NCBI GenBank assembly: GCA_963580455.1
Contig: OY756967.1
Location: forward strand, 9,508,501 to 9,572,500
DNA: 64,000 nt
DNA from: Euonymus europaeus
Taxonomy: Eukaryota; Streptophyta; Magnoliopsida; Celastrales; Celastraceae
Direction of reading: 5' to 3'
Under the pieces are notes generated by a model. It did not search any database, was not told where the DNA came from, and worked only from the letters and a program-made list of their open reading frames with translations. Positions 8,955-22,240 of this stretch are shown piece by piece. The translations under genes were made by a program, and so were the position numbers. The first letter of the stretch is position 1. Each line of letters starts with the position of its first letter.

Positions 8955-11514
8955 AGCAACTTTGATTTCCGAAGTTGCTCAACTCTCTCTATGGAGGAGC
9001 TTTTAACTGTTTTGTCCATTTGTCATAGAAACTTAATGTTTTGGCATTGAAATAATCTTGGAAGCTTATACTCGTAAAATTTGACTTAGTAGAACAATAT
9101 AAAGTGTACACCGAGCAACTTTGATTGTCCGAAGTTGCTCAACTCTCTCTCTGGAGGAGCATTTAACGGTTTTGTCCATTTGTCACAGAAAGTTGCTGTT
9201 TGGCATCGAAATAATCTTGGAAGCCTATACATGTAAAATTTGACATAAAAAAGCAATAAAAAGTGTACACCGAGCAACTTCGATTGTCCGAAGTTGCTCA
9301 ACTCTCTCTATGGAGGAGTTTTTCATGGTATTGTCCATTTGTCATAGAAAGTTGGTCTTTTGCCAACGAAATAAGGTTGGAAGCTTATACTGATAAAATT
9401 TGACATAGAAGAACGTTAAAAAGTGTACACCGAGCAACTTTGATAGTCCAAAGTTGCTCAACTCTCTCTATGGAGGAGCTTTTAACAGTTTTTGTCCATT
9501 TGTCATAGAAAGTTGGTGTTTTCGCATCGAAATAATCCTGGAAGATCATTTTCGTAAAATTTAACATAGAAGAACAATAAAAAGTGTACACCGAGCAACT
9601 TTAATTGTCCGAAGTTGCTCTACTCTCTCTATGGAGGAGCTTTTAACGGTTTTGTCCATTTGTCATAGAAACTTAATGTTTTGGCATTGAAATAATCTTG
9701 GAAGCTTATACTCATAAAATTTGACTTTGTAGAACAATATAAAGTGTACAACGAGCAACTTTGATTGTCCGAAGTTGCTCAACTCTCTCTCTGGAGGAGC
9801 ATTTAACGGTTTTGTCCATTTGTCATAGAAAGTTGCTGTTTGGCATCGAAATAATCTTGGAAGCCTATACACGTAAAATTTGACATAAAAAAGCAATAAA
9901 AAATGTACACCAAGCAACTTCGATTGTCCGAAGTTGCTCAACTCTCTCTATGGAGGAGCTTTTCATGGTATTGTCCATTTGTCATAGAAAGTTGGTCTTT
10001 TGCCATCGAAATAATCTTGGAAGCTTATACTGATAAAATTTGACATAGAAGAACATTAAAAAGTGTACACCGAGCAACTTTGATAGTCCAAAGTTGCTCA
10101 ACTCTCTCTATGGAGGAGCTTTTAACGGTTTTTGTCCATTTGTCATAGAAAGTTGGTGTTTTCTCACCGAAATAATCCTGGAGGCTCATTTTCGTAAAAT
10201 TTAACATAGAAGAACAATAAAAAGTGTACACCGAGCAACTTTGATTGTCCGAAGTTGCTCTACTCTCTCTATGGAGGAGCTTTTAACGGTTTTGTCCATT
10301 TGTCATAGAAAGTTGCTGTTTTGGCATCGCAATAATCTTGGAAGCTTATACTCAAAAAGTTTGACATAGAAGAACAATAAAACGTGTAGACCGAGCATCT
10401 TTGATGTTCCGAAATTGGTCAACTCTATCTATGAAGGAGCTTTTAACTGTTTTGTCTTTTTGTCATAGAAAGTTGCTGTTTTTGCATCGAAATAACCCTG
10501 GAAGCTCATTTTCGTAAAATTTGACATAGAAGAACAATAAAAAGTATACACCGAAAAACTTTGATTGTCCGAAGTTGCTCCACTCTCTTTATGGAGGAGC
10601 TTTTAACGGTTTTTGTCCATTTTGTCATAGAAAGTTGATGTTTTCGCATCGAATAATCCTCGAAGCTCATTTTCGTAAAATTTAACATAGAAGAACATTA
10701 AAAAGTGTACACCGAGCAACTTTGATTGTCCGAAGTTGCTCCACTCTCTTTATGGAGGAGCTTTTAACGGTTTTTGTCCATTTGTCATAGAAAGTTGGTG
10801 TTTTGGCATCGAAATGACCCTGGAAACGCATTTTCATAAAATCTAACATAGAAGAACAATAAAAAGTGTACACTGAGCAACTTTGATTGTCCGAAGTTGC
10901 TCTACTGTCTCTAACGTGGAGCTTTTAACGGTTTTGTCCTTTTGTCATAGAAAGTTGCTGTTTTGGCATCGAAATTTCCCTGGAAGCTCATTTTCGTAAA
11001 ATTTAACATAAAAGAACAATAAAAATTTTACACCGAGCAACTTCGATTGTCCGAAGTTGCTCAACTCTCTCTACGGAGGAGCTTTTAACGGTTTTCTCCA
11101 TTTGTCATAGAAACTTAATGTTTTGGCATTGAAATAATCTTTGAAGCTTATACTCGTAAAATTTGACTTAGTAAAACAATATAAAGTGTACACCGAGCAA
11201 CTTTGATTGTCCGAAGTTGCTCAACTCTCTCTCTAGAGGAGAATTTAAGGGTTTTGTCCATTTGTCTTAGAAAGTTGCTGTTTTGGCATCGCAATAATCT
11301 TGGAAGCTTATACTCATAAAATTTGACATAGAAGAACAATAAAAAGTGTACACCGAGCAACTTTGATTTCCGAAGTTTCTCAACTCTCTCTATGGAGGAG
11401 CTTTTAACTGTTTTGTCCATTTGTCATAGAAACTTAATGTTTTGGCATTGAAATAATCTTGGAAGCTTATACTCATAAAATTTGACATAGAAAAACAATA
11501 AAAAGTGTACACCA
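8955..11514 (+). repeat. 16-mer HOR copy 1 (2,560 bp)
   Basis: The order is A-B-C-J-A*-B-C-J-H-G-I-E-F-A-B/H-A, where A* has an H head. Rare marks are GCCAACGAAATAAGGTTGG near 9,361, TTTAATTGTCC near 9,600, TTTTCTCACCG near 10,160 and CTAACGTGGAGC near 10,911. All recur at +2,560. From about 8,976 I found no mismatch to copy 2 in the lines I compared. Confidence 0.88.
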
Positions 11515-14074
11515 AGCAACTTTGATTTCCGAAGTTTCTCAACTCTCTCTATGGAGGAGCTTTTAACTGTTTTGTCCATTTGTCATAGAAACTTAATGTT
11601 TTGGCATTGAAATAATCTTGGAAGCTTATACTCGTAAAATTTGACTTAGTAGAACAATATAAAGTGTACACCGAGCAACTTTGATTGTCCGAAGTTGCTC
11701 AACTCTCTCTCTGGAGGAGCATTTAACGGTTTTGTCCATTTGTCACAGAAAGTTGCTGTTTGGCATCGAAATAATCTTGGAAGCCTATACATGTAAAATT
11801 TGACATAAAAAAGCAATAAAAAGTGTACACCGAGCAACTTCGATTGTCCGAAGTTGCTCAACTCTCTCTATGGAGGAGTTTTTCATGGTATTGTCCATTT
11901 GTCATAGAAAGTTGGTCTTTTGCCAACGAAATAAGGTTGGAAGCTTATACTGATAAAATTTGACATAGAAGAACGTTAAAAAGTGTACACCGAGCAACTT
12001 TGATAGTCCAAAGTTGCTCAACTCTCTCTATGGAGGAGCTTTTAACAGTTTTTGTCCATTTGTCATAGAAAGTTGGTGTTTTCGCATCGAAATAATCCTG
12101 GAAGATCATTTTCGTAAAATTTAACATAGAAGAACAATAAAAAGTGTACACCGAGCAACTTTAATTGTCCGAAGTTGCTCTACTCTCTCTATGGAGGAGC
12201 TTTTAACGGTTTTGTCCATTTGTCATAGAAACTTAATGTTTTGGCATTGAAATAATCTTGGAAGCTTATACTCATAAAATTTGACTTTGTAGAACAATAT
12301 AAAGTGTACAACGAGCAACTTTGATTGTCCGAAGTTGCTCAACTCTCTCTCTGGAGGAGCATTTAACGGTTTTGTCCATTTGTCATAGAAAGTTGCTGTT
12401 TGGCATCGAAATAATCTTGGAAGCCTATACACGTAAAATTTGACATAAAAAAGCAATAAAAAATGTACACCAAGCAACTTCGATTGTCCGAAGTTGCTCA
12501 ACTCTCTCTATGGAGGAGCTTTTCATGGTATTGTCCATTTGTCATAGAAAGTTGGTCTTTTGCCATCGAAATAATCTTGGAAGCTTATACTGATAAAATT
12601 TGACATAGAAGAACATTAAAAAGTGTACACCGAGCAACTTTGATAGTCCAAAGTTGCTCAACTCTCTCTATGGAGGAGCTTTTAACGGTTTTTGTCCATT
12701 TGTCATAGAAAGTTGGTGTTTTCTCACCGAAATAATCCTGGAGGCTCATTTTCGTAAAATTTAACATAGAAGAACAATAAAAAGTGTACACCGAGCAACT
12801 TTGATTGTCCGAAGTTGCTCTACTCTCTCTATGGAGGAGCTTTTAACGGTTTTGTCCATTTGTCATAGAAAGTTGCTGTTTTGGCATCGCAATAATCTTG
12901 GAAGCTTATACTCAAAAAGTTTGACATAGAAGAACAATAAAACGTGTAGACCGAGCATCTTTGATGTTCCGAAATTGGTCAACTCTATCTATGAAGGAGC
13001 TTTTAACTGTTTTGTCTTTTTGTCATAGAAAGTTGCTGTTTTTGCATCGAAATAACCCTGGAAGCTCATTTTCGTAAAATTTGACATAGAAGAACAATAA
13101 AAAGTATACACCGAAAAACTTTGATTGTCCGAAGTTGCTCCACTCTCTTTATGGAGGAGCTTTTAACGGTTTTTGTCCATTTTGTCATAGAAAGTTGATG
13201 TTTTCGCATCGAATAATCCTCGAAGCTCATTTTCGTAAAATTTAACATAGAAGAACATTAAAAAGTGTACACCGAGCAACTTTGATTGTCCGAAGTTGCT
13301 CCACTCTCTTTATGGAGGAGCTTTTAACGGTTTTTGTCCATTTGTCATAGAAAGTTGGTGTTTTGGCATCGAAATGACCCTGGAAACGCATTTTCATAAA
13401 ATCTAACATAGAAGAACAATAAAAAGTGTACACTGAGCAACTTTGATTGTCCGAAGTTGCTCTACTGTCTCTAACGTGGAGCTTTTAACGGTTTTGTCCT
13501 TTTGTCATAGAAAGTTGCTGTTTTGGCATCGAAATTTCCCTGGAAGCTCATTTTCGTAAAATTTAACATAAAAGAACAATAAAAATTTTACACCGAGCAA
13601 CTTCGATTGTCCGAAGTTGCTCAACTCTCTCTACGGAGGAGCTTTTAACGGTTTTCTCCATTTGTCATAGAAACTTAATGTTTTGGCATTGAAATAATCT
13701 TTGAAGCTTATACTCGTAAAATTTGACTTAGTAAAACAATATAAAGTGTACACCGAGCAACTTTGATTGTCCGAAGTTGCTCAACTCTCTCTCTAGAGGA
13801 GAATTTAAGGGTTTTGTCCATTTGTCTTAGAAAGTTGCTGTTTTGGCATCGCAATAATCTTGGAAGCTTATACTCATAAAATTTGACATAGAAGAACAAT
13901 AAAAAGTGTACACCGAGCAACTTTGATTTCCGAAGTTTCTCAACTCTCTCTATGGAGGAGCTTTTAACTGTTTTGTCCATTTGTCATAGAAACTTAATGT
14001 TTTGGCATTGAAATAATCTTGGAAGCTTATACTCATAAAATTTGACATAGAAAAACAATAAAAAGTGTACACCA
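11515..14074 (+). repeat. 16-mer HOR copy 2 (2,560 bp)
   Basis: This is a near-perfect copy of 8,955-11,514. Identity extends a little past the unit end, until GGCATTG becomes GGCGTTG near 14,165. The few differences I saw lie at the extreme left of the pair (GAAGTTGCTC versus GAAGTTTCTC, CCGAGC versus CCAAGC, AAGAAC versus AAAAAC), which brackets the exchange point near 8,975 / 11,535. Confidence 0.88.
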
Positions 14075-17000
14075 AGCAACTTTGATTTCCGAAGTTTCTC
14101 AACTCTCTCTATGGAGGAGCTTTTAACTGTTTTGTCCATTTGTCATAGAAACTTAATGTTTTGGCGTTGAAATAATCTTGGAAGCTTATACTCGTAAAAT
14201 TTGACTTAGTAGAACAATATAATGTGTACACCGAGCAAATTTGATTGTCCGAAGTTGCTCAACTCTCTCTCTGGAGGAGCATTTAACGGTTTTGTCCATT
14301 TGTCACAGAAAGTTGCTGTTTGGCATCGAAATAATTTGGAAGCCTATACATGTAAAATTTGACATAAAAAAGCAATAAAAAGTGTACACCGAGCAACTTC
14401 GATTGTCCGAAGTTGCTCAACTCTCTCTATGGAGGAGCTTTTAATGGTATTGTCCATTTGTCATAGAAAGTTGGTCTTTTGCCATCTAAATAATCTTGGA
14501 AGCTTATACTGATAAAATTTGACATAGAAGAACGTTAAAAAGTGTACACCGAGCAACTTTGATAGTCCAAAGTTGCTCAACTCTCTCTATGGAGGAGCTT
14601 TTAACAGTTTTTGTCCATTTGTCATAGAAAGTTGGTGTTTTCGCATCGAAATAATCCTGGAAGATCATTTTCGTAAAATTTAACATAGAAGAACAATAAA
14701 AAGTGTACACCGAGCAACTTTAATTGTCCGAAGTTGCTCTACTCTCTCTATGGAGGAGCTTTTAACGGTTTTGTCCATTTGTCATAGAAAGTTGCTGTTT
14801 TGGCATCGCAATAATCTTGGAAGCTTATACTCAAAAAGTTTGACATAGAAGAACAATAAAACGTGTAGACCGAGCATCTTTGATGTTCCGAAATTGGTCA
14901 ACTCTATCTATGAAGGAGCTTTTAACTGTTTTGTCTTTTTGTCATAGAAAGTTGCTGTTTTTGCATCGAAATAACCCTGGAAGCTCATTTTCGTAAAATT
15001 TGACATAGAAGAACAATAAAAAGTATACACCGAAAAACTTTGGTGTTCCGAAGTTCCTCAACTCTCTCTATGGAGGAGCTTTTCAAGGTATTGTCCATTA
15101 GTCATAGAAAGTTGGTCTTTTGCCATCGAAATAATATTGGAAGTGTATAGCCATAAAATTTGCCATAGAGGAACATTAAAAAGTATACACCGAGCAACTT
15201 TGATAGTCCGAAGTTGCTCAACTCTCTCTATGGAGGAGCTTTTAACAGTTTTTGTCCATTTTGTCATAGAAAGTTGATGTTTTCGCATCGAATAATCCTC
15301 GAAGCTCATTTTCGTAAAATTTAACATAGAAGAACATTAAAAAGTGTACACCGAGCAACTTTGATTGTCCGAAGTTGCTCCACTCTCTTTATGGAGGAGC
15401 TTTTAACGGTTTTTGTCCATTTGTCATAGAAAGTTGGTGTTTTGGCATCGCAATGACCCTGGAAACGCATTTTCATAAAATCTAACATAGAAGAACAATA
15501 AAAAGTGTACACTGAGCAACTTTGATTGTCCGAAGTTGCTCTACTGTCTCTATTGTGGAGCTTTTAACGGTTTTGTCCTTTTGTCATAGAAAGTTGCTGT
15601 TTTGGCATCGAAATTTCCCTGGAAGCTCATTTTCGTAAAATTTAACATAAAAGAACAATAAAAATTTTACACCGAGCAACTTCGATTGTCCGAAGTTGCT
15701 CAACTCTCTCTACGGAGGAGCTTTTAACGGTTTTCTCCATTTGTCATAGAAACTTAATGTTTTGGCATTGAAATAATCTTTGAAGCTTATACTCGTAAAA
15801 TTTGACTTAGTAAAACAATATAAAGTGTACACCGAGCAACTTTGATTGTCCGAAGTTGCTCAACTCTCTCTCTAGAGGAGAATTTAAGGGTTTTGTCCAT
15901 TTGTCTTAGAAAGTTGCTGTTTTGGCATCGCAATAATCTTGGAAGCTTATACTGATAAAATTTGACATAGAAGAACGTTAAAAAGTGTACACCGAGCAAC
16001 TTTGATAGTCCAAAGTTGCTCAACTCTCTCTATGGAGGAGCTTTTAACAGTTTTTGTCCATTTGTCATAGAAAGTTGGTGTTTTCGCATCGAAATAATCC
16101 TGGAAGATCATTTTCGTAAAATTTAACATAGAAGAACAATAAAAAGTGTACACCGAGCAACTTTAATTGTCCGAAGTTGCTCTACTCTCTCTATGGAGGA
16201 GCTTTTAATGGTTTTGTCCATTTATCATAGAAAGTTGCTGTTTTGGCATCGCAATAATCTTGGAAGCTTATACTCATAAAATTTGACATAGAAGAACAAT
16301 AAAACGTGTACACCGAGCATCTTTGATGTTCCAAAATTGGTCAACTCTATCTATGAAGAACCTTTTAACTGTTTTCTCTATTTGTCATAGAAACTTGGGA
16401 TTTTGGCATCGAAATAATCTAGGAAGCTTATACTCATAAAATTTGACATAGAAGAACAATGAAAAGTGTACACCGAGCAACTTTGATGTTCCGAAGTTGC
16501 TCAACTCTCTCTATGGAGGAGCTTTTCAAGGTATTGTCCATTTGTCATAGAAATTTTGTCTTTTGCCATCGAAATAATATTGGAAGCGTATACCCATAAA
16601 ATTTGACATAGAAGAAGATTAAAAAATATACACCGAGCAACTTTGATAGTCCGAAGTTGCTCAACTCTCTCTATGGAGGAGCTTTTAACGGTTTTTGTCC
16701 ATTTGTCATAGAAAGTTGATGTTTTCGGATCGAATAATCCTCGAAGCTCATTTTCATAAAATTTAACATAGGAGAATAATAAAAAGTATACACCGAGCAA
16801 CTTTGATAGTCCGAAGTTGCTCAACTCTCTCTATGGAGGAGCTTTTAACGGTTTTTGTCCTTTTGTCAAAGAAAGTTGCTGTTTTGGCATCGAAATTGCC
16901 CTGGAAGCTCATTTTCGTAAAATTTAACATAAAAGAACAATAAAAAGTGTACACCGAGCAACTTCGATTGTCCGAAGTTGCTCAACTCTCTCTAAGGAGG

Positions 17001-17278
17001 AGCTTTTAACGGTTTTGTCCATTTGTCATAGAAACTTAATGTTTTGGCATTGAAATAATCTTGGAAGCTTATACTTGTAAAATTTGACTTAGTAGAACAA
17101 TATAAAGTGTACACCGAGCAACTTTGATTGTCCGAAGTTGCTCAACTCTCTCTCTCTAGAGGAGCATTTAACAGTTTTGTCCATTTGTCTCAGAAAGTTG
17201 CTCTTATGGCGTCGCAATAATCTTGGAAGCTTATACTCATAAAATTTGACATAGAAGAATAATAAAACGTGTACACCG
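14075..17278 (+). repeat. Degraded third 16-mer copy plus rearranged decamer units
   Basis: The first part follows the 16-mer at an offset of about 2,559 until about 14,780. It then resumes at an offset of 2,079 (15,321-15,910 matches 13,242-13,831), so three monomers were lost. An H-head/C-tail hybrid near 15,940 leads into a second copy of the J region (15,950-16,200 repeats 14,505-14,760 at +1,443). After that comes H-G-D-I-F-A-B/H. Confidence 0.7.
16316..16475 (+). repeat. Monomer class G exemplar (160 bp), dyad-less
   Basis: It opens with AGCATCTTTGATGTTCC, then AAATTGGTCAACTCTATCTATGA, CTGTTTTCTCTATTTG and AACTTGGGATTTTGG. Both arms of the usual dyad are changed (CATCTT and AATTGGTC), so they no longer pair well. 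I located class-G heads near 7,994, 10,393, 12,953, 14,872, 16,315, 17,279, 19,519, 21,120, 22,721, 24,642, 25,283, 27,519, 29,917, 32,477, 34,237, 35,838, 36,639, 38,717, 40,315, 41,916, 42,717, 53,423 and 63,015. It is therefore about once per HOR, and absent from 43-53 kb and 54-62 kb. Confidence 0.8.
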
Positions 17279-19038
17279 AGCATCTTTGATGTTCCGAAAT
17301 TGCTCAACTATATCTATGAAGGTGCTTTTAACTGTTTTCTCTATTTGTCATAGAAACTTGGGATTTTGGCATCGAAATAATCGAGGAAGCTTATACTCAT
17401 AAAATTTGACATAGAAGAACAATAAAAATTGTACACTGAGCAACTTTGATGTTCCGAAGTTGCTCAACTCTCTCTATGGAGGAGCTTTTCAAGGTATTGT
17501 CCATTTGTCATAGAAAGTTGGTCTTTTGCGATCGAAATAATATTGGAAGCGTATACCCATAAAATTTGACATAGAAGAACATTAAAAAGTATACATCGAG
17601 CAACTTTGATAGTCCGAAGTTGCTCAACTCTCTCTATGGAGGAGCTTTTAACAGTTTTAGTCCATTTGTCATAGAAAGTTGGTGTTTTGGCATCGAAATA
17701 ACCCTGGAAACTCATTTTCGTAAAATCTAACATAGAAGAACAATAAAAAGTGTACACCGAGCAACTATGATTGTCCGAAGTTGCTCTACTCACTCTATGG
17801 AGGAGCTTTTAACGGTTTTGTCTTTTTGTCATAGAAAGTTGCTTTTTTGGCATCGAAATAACCCTGGAAGCTTATTTTCGTAAAATTTAACATAAAAGAA
17901 CAATAGAAAGTGTACACCGAGCAACTTTGATCGTCCGAAGTTGCTCAACTCTCGCTATGGAGGAGCTTTTAACGGTTTTGTACATTTATCATAGAAACTT
18001 ATTGTTTTTGCATTGAAATAATCTTGGAAGCTTAAATTCGTAAAATTTGACTTAGTAGAACAATATAAAGTGTACACCGAGCAACTTTGATTGTCCGAAG
18101 TTGCTCAACTCTCTCTCTGGAGGAGCATTTAACGGTTTTGTCCATTTGTCATGGAAAGTTGCTGTTTGGCATCGAAATAATCTTTGAAGCCTATACACGT
18201 AAAATTTGACATAAAAAAGCAATAAAAAGTGTACACCAAGCAACTTCGATTGTCCGAAGTTGCTCAACTCTCTCTATGGAGGAGCTTTTCAAGGTATTGT
18301 CCATTTGTCATAGAAAGTTGGTCTTTTGCCATCGAAATAATATTGGAAGCGTATACCCATAAAATTTGCCATAGAAGAACATTAAAAAGTATACACCGAG
18401 CAACTTTGATAGTCCGAAGTTGCCCAACTCTCTCTATGGAGGAGCTTTTAACGGTTTTTGTCCATTTGTCATAGAAAGTTGGTATTTTGGCATCGAAATA
18501 ACCCTGGAAACTCATTTTCGTAAAATCTAACGTAGAAGAACAATAAAAAGTGTACACCGAGCAACTTTGATTGTCCGAAGTTGCTCTACTCACTCTATGG
18601 AGGAGCTTTTAACAGTTTTGTCTTTTTGTCATAGAAAGTTGCTTTTTTGGCATCGAAATAACCCTGGAAGCTCATTTTCGTAAAATTTAACATAAAAGAA
18701 CAATAAAAAGTGTACACTGAGCAACATTGATCGTCCAAAGTTGCTCAACTCTCTATATGAAGGAGCTTTTAACGGTTTTTTCCATTTGTCATAGAAACTT
18801 AATGTTTTGGCATTGAAATAACCTTGGAAGCTTATACTCGTAAAATTTGACTTAGTAGAACAATAAAAAGTGTACACCAAGCAACTTTGATTGTCCGAAG
18901 TTGCTCAACTCTCTCTCTGGGGGAGCATTTAACGGTTTTGTCCATTTGTCATAGAAAGTTGCTGTTTGGCATCGAAATAATCTCAGAAGCCTATACACGT
19001 AAAATTTGACATAAAAAAGCAATAAAAAGTGTACACCG
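17279..19038 (+). repeat. Segment repeated 8,000 bp downstream
   Basis: Monomers G-D-E-F-A-B-D-E-F-A-B match 25,284-27,038 in order and in rare variants, such as TTAAATTCG near 18,035 and 26,035, CATGGAAAGTTG near 18,151 and 26,151, and CTCTATATG near 18,751 and 26,751. The match continues to about 19,970 versus 27,970. The offset is almost exactly 50 monomers. Confidence 0.8.
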
Positions 19039-20639
19039 AGCAACTTCGATTGTCCGAAGTTGCTCAACTCTCTCTATGGAGGAGCTTTTCATGTTATTGT
19101 CCATTTGTCATAGAAAGTTGGTCTTTTGCCATCGAAATAATCTTGGAAGCCTATACTCATAAAATTTGACATAGAAGAACATTAAAAAGTGTACACCGAG
19201 CAACTTTGATAGTCCAAAGTTGCTCAACTCTCTCTATGGAGGAGATTTTAACGATTTTTGTCTATTTGTCATAGAAAGTTGGTGTTTTCGCATCGAAATA
19301 ATCCTGGAAGCTCATTTTCGTAAAATTTAACATAGAAGAACAATAAAAAGTGTACACCGAGCAACTTTGATTGTCCGAAGTTGCTCTACTCTCTCTATGG
19401 AAGAGCTTATAACGGTTTTGTCCATTTGTCAAAGAAAGTTGTTGTTTTGGCATCGCAATAATCTTGGAAGCTTATACTCAAAAAATTTGACATAGAAGAA
19501 CAATAAAACGCGTACACCGAGCATCTTTGATGTTCCGAAATTGGTCAACTCTATCTATGAAGGAGCTTTTAACTGTTTTGTCTTTTTGTCTTATAAAGTT
19601 GTTGTTTTGGCATCGAAATAACCCTGGAAGCTCATTTTCGTAAAATTTGACATAGAAGAACAATAAAAAGTGTACGCCGAGCAACTTTGATGTTCCGAAG
19701 TTGCTCAACTCTCTCTATGGAGGAGCTTTTCAAGGTATTGTCCATTTTTCATAGAAAGGTTGTCTTTTGCCATCGAAATAATATTGGAAGCGTATACCCA
19801 TAAAATTTGCCATAGAAGAACATTAAAAAGTATACACCGAGCAACTTTGATAGTCCGAAGTTGCTCAACTCTCTCTATGGAGGAGCTTTTAACGGTTTTT
19901 ATCCATTTGTCATAGAAAGTTGATGTTTTCGCATCGAATAATCCTCGAAGCTCATTTTCGTAAAATTTAACATAGAAGAACAATAAAAAGTGTACACCGA
20001 GCAACTTTGATAGTCCGAAGTTGCTCAACTCTCTCTATGGAGGAGCTTTTAACGGTTTTTGTCCATTTGTCATAGAAAGTTGGTGTTTTGGCATCGAAAT
20101 TACTCTGGAAACGCATTTTCGTAAAATCTAACATAGAAGAACAATAAAAAGTGTACACCGAGCAACTTTGATTGTACGAAGTTGCTCTACTCTGTCTATG
20201 GAGGAGCTTTTAACGGTTTTGTCCTTTTGTCATAGAAAGTTGCTGTTTTGGCATCGAAATTGCCCTGGAAGCTCATTTTCGTAAAATTTAACATAAAAGA
20301 ACAATAAAAAGTATACACCGAGCAACTTCGATTGTCCGAAGTTGCTCAACTCTCTCTATGGAGGTTTTTTTAACTGTTTTGTCCATTTGTCATAGAAACT
20401 TAATGTTTGGGCATTGAAATAATCTTGGAAGCTTATACTCGTAAAGTTTTACTTAGTAGAACAATATAAAGTGTACACCGAGCAACTTTGATTGTCCGAA
20501 GTTGCTCAACTCTCTCTCTGGAGGAGCATTTAACGGTTTTGTCCATTTGTCATAGAAAGTTGCTGTTTGGCATCGAAATAATCTTAGAAGCCTATACACG
20601 TAAAATTTGACATAAAAAAGCAATAAAAAGTGTACATCG
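19039..20639 (+). repeat. 10-mer HOR copy 1 (1,601 bp)
   Basis: The order is C-J-H-G-D-I-E-F-A-B, the fullest version of the decamer. Marks shared with the next copy are CATGTTATTG near 19,090 and 20,691, GGAAGAGCTTATAACGG in H, AAAACGCGTACACC before G, GAAAGGTTGTCTTTTGCC in D, TTTTTATCCATTTG in I and GATTGTACGAAG in F. Confidence 0.88.
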
Positions 20640-22240
20640 AGCAACTTCGATTGTCCGAAGTTGCTCAACTCCCTCTATGGAGGGGCTTTTCATGTTATTG
20701 TCCATTTGTCATAGAAAGTTGGTCTTTTGCCATCGAAATAATCTTGGAAGCCTATACTCATAAAATTTGACATAGAAGAACATTAAAAAGTGTACACCGA
20801 GCAACTTTGATAGTCCAAAGTTGCTCAACTCTCTCTATGGAGGAGATTTTAACGGTTTTTGTCTATTTGTCATAGAAAGTTGGTGTTTTCGCATCGAAAT
20901 AATCCTAGAAGCTCATTTTCGTAAAATTTAACATAGAAGAACAATAAAAAGTGTACACCGAGCAACTTTGATTGTCCGAAGTTGCTCTACTCTCTCTATG
21001 GAAGAGCTTATAACGGTTTTGTCCATTTGTCATAGAAAGTTGCTATTTTGGCATCGCAATAATCTTGGAAGCTTATACTCAAAAAATTTGACATAGAAGA
21101 ACAATAAAACGCGTACACCGAGCATCTTTGATGTTCCGAAATTGGTCAACTCTATCTATGAAGGAGCTTTTAACTGTTTTGTCTTTTTGTCTTAGAAAGT
21201 TGTTGTTTTGGCATCGAAATAACCCTGGAAGCTCATTTTCGTAAAATTTGACATAGAAGAACAATAAAAATTGTACATCGAGCAACTTTGATGTTCCGAA
21301 GTTGCTCAACTCTCTCTATGGAGGAGCTTTTCAAGGTATTGTCCATTTGTCATAGAAAGGTTGTCTTTTGCCATCGAAATAATATTGGAAGCGTATACCC
21401 ATAAAATTTGCCATAGAAGAACATTAAAAAGTATACACCGAGCAACTTTGATAGTCCGAAGTTGCTCAACTCTCTCTATGGAGGAGCTTTTAACGGTTTT
21501 TATCCATTTGTCATAGAAAGTTGATGTTTTCGCATCGAATAATCCTCGAAGCTCATTTTCGTAAAATTTAACATAGAAGAACAATAAAAAGTGTACACCG
21601 AGCAACTTTGATAGTCCGAAGTTGCTCAACTCTCTCTATGGAGGAGCTTTTAACGGTTTTTGTCCATTTGTCATAGAAAGTTGGTGTTTTGGCATCGAAA
21701 TTACTCTGGAAACGCATTTTCGTAAAATCTAACATAGAAGAACAATAAAAAGTGTACACCGAGCAACTTTGATTGTACGAAGTTGCTCTACTCTCTCTAT
21801 GGAGGAGCTTTTAACGGTTTTGTCCTTTTGTCATAGAAAGTTGCTGTTTTGGCATCGAAATTGCCCTGGAAGCTCATTTTCGTAAAATTTAACATAAAAG
21901 AACAATAAAAAGTATACACCGAGCAACTTCGATTGTCTGAAGTTGCTCAACTCTCTCTATGGAGGTGTTTTTAACTGTTTTGTCCATTTGTCATAGAAAC
22001 TTAATGTTTTGGCATTGAAATAATCTTGGAAGCTTATACTCGTAAAGTTTTACTTAGTAGAACAATATAAAGTGTACACCGAGCAACTTTGATTGTCCGA
22101 AGTTGCTCAACACTCTCTCTGGAGGAGCATTTAACGGTTTTGTCCATTTGTCATAGAAAGTTGCTGTTTGGCATCGAAATAATCTTAGAAGCCTATACAC
22201 GTAAAATTTGACATAAAAAAGCAATAAAAAGTGTACATCG
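20640..22240 (+). repeat. 10-mer HOR copy 2 (1,601 bp)
   Basis: This is a near-identical copy of 19,039-20,639. Both copies end in a B monomer with ATCTTAGAAGCC and GTGTACATCG. The period breaks at the next C monomer (CATGGTATTG near 22,292 instead of CATGTTATTG). Scattered single-base differences include GCTATTTTGGC versus GTTGTTTTGGC in H. Confidence 0.88.
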
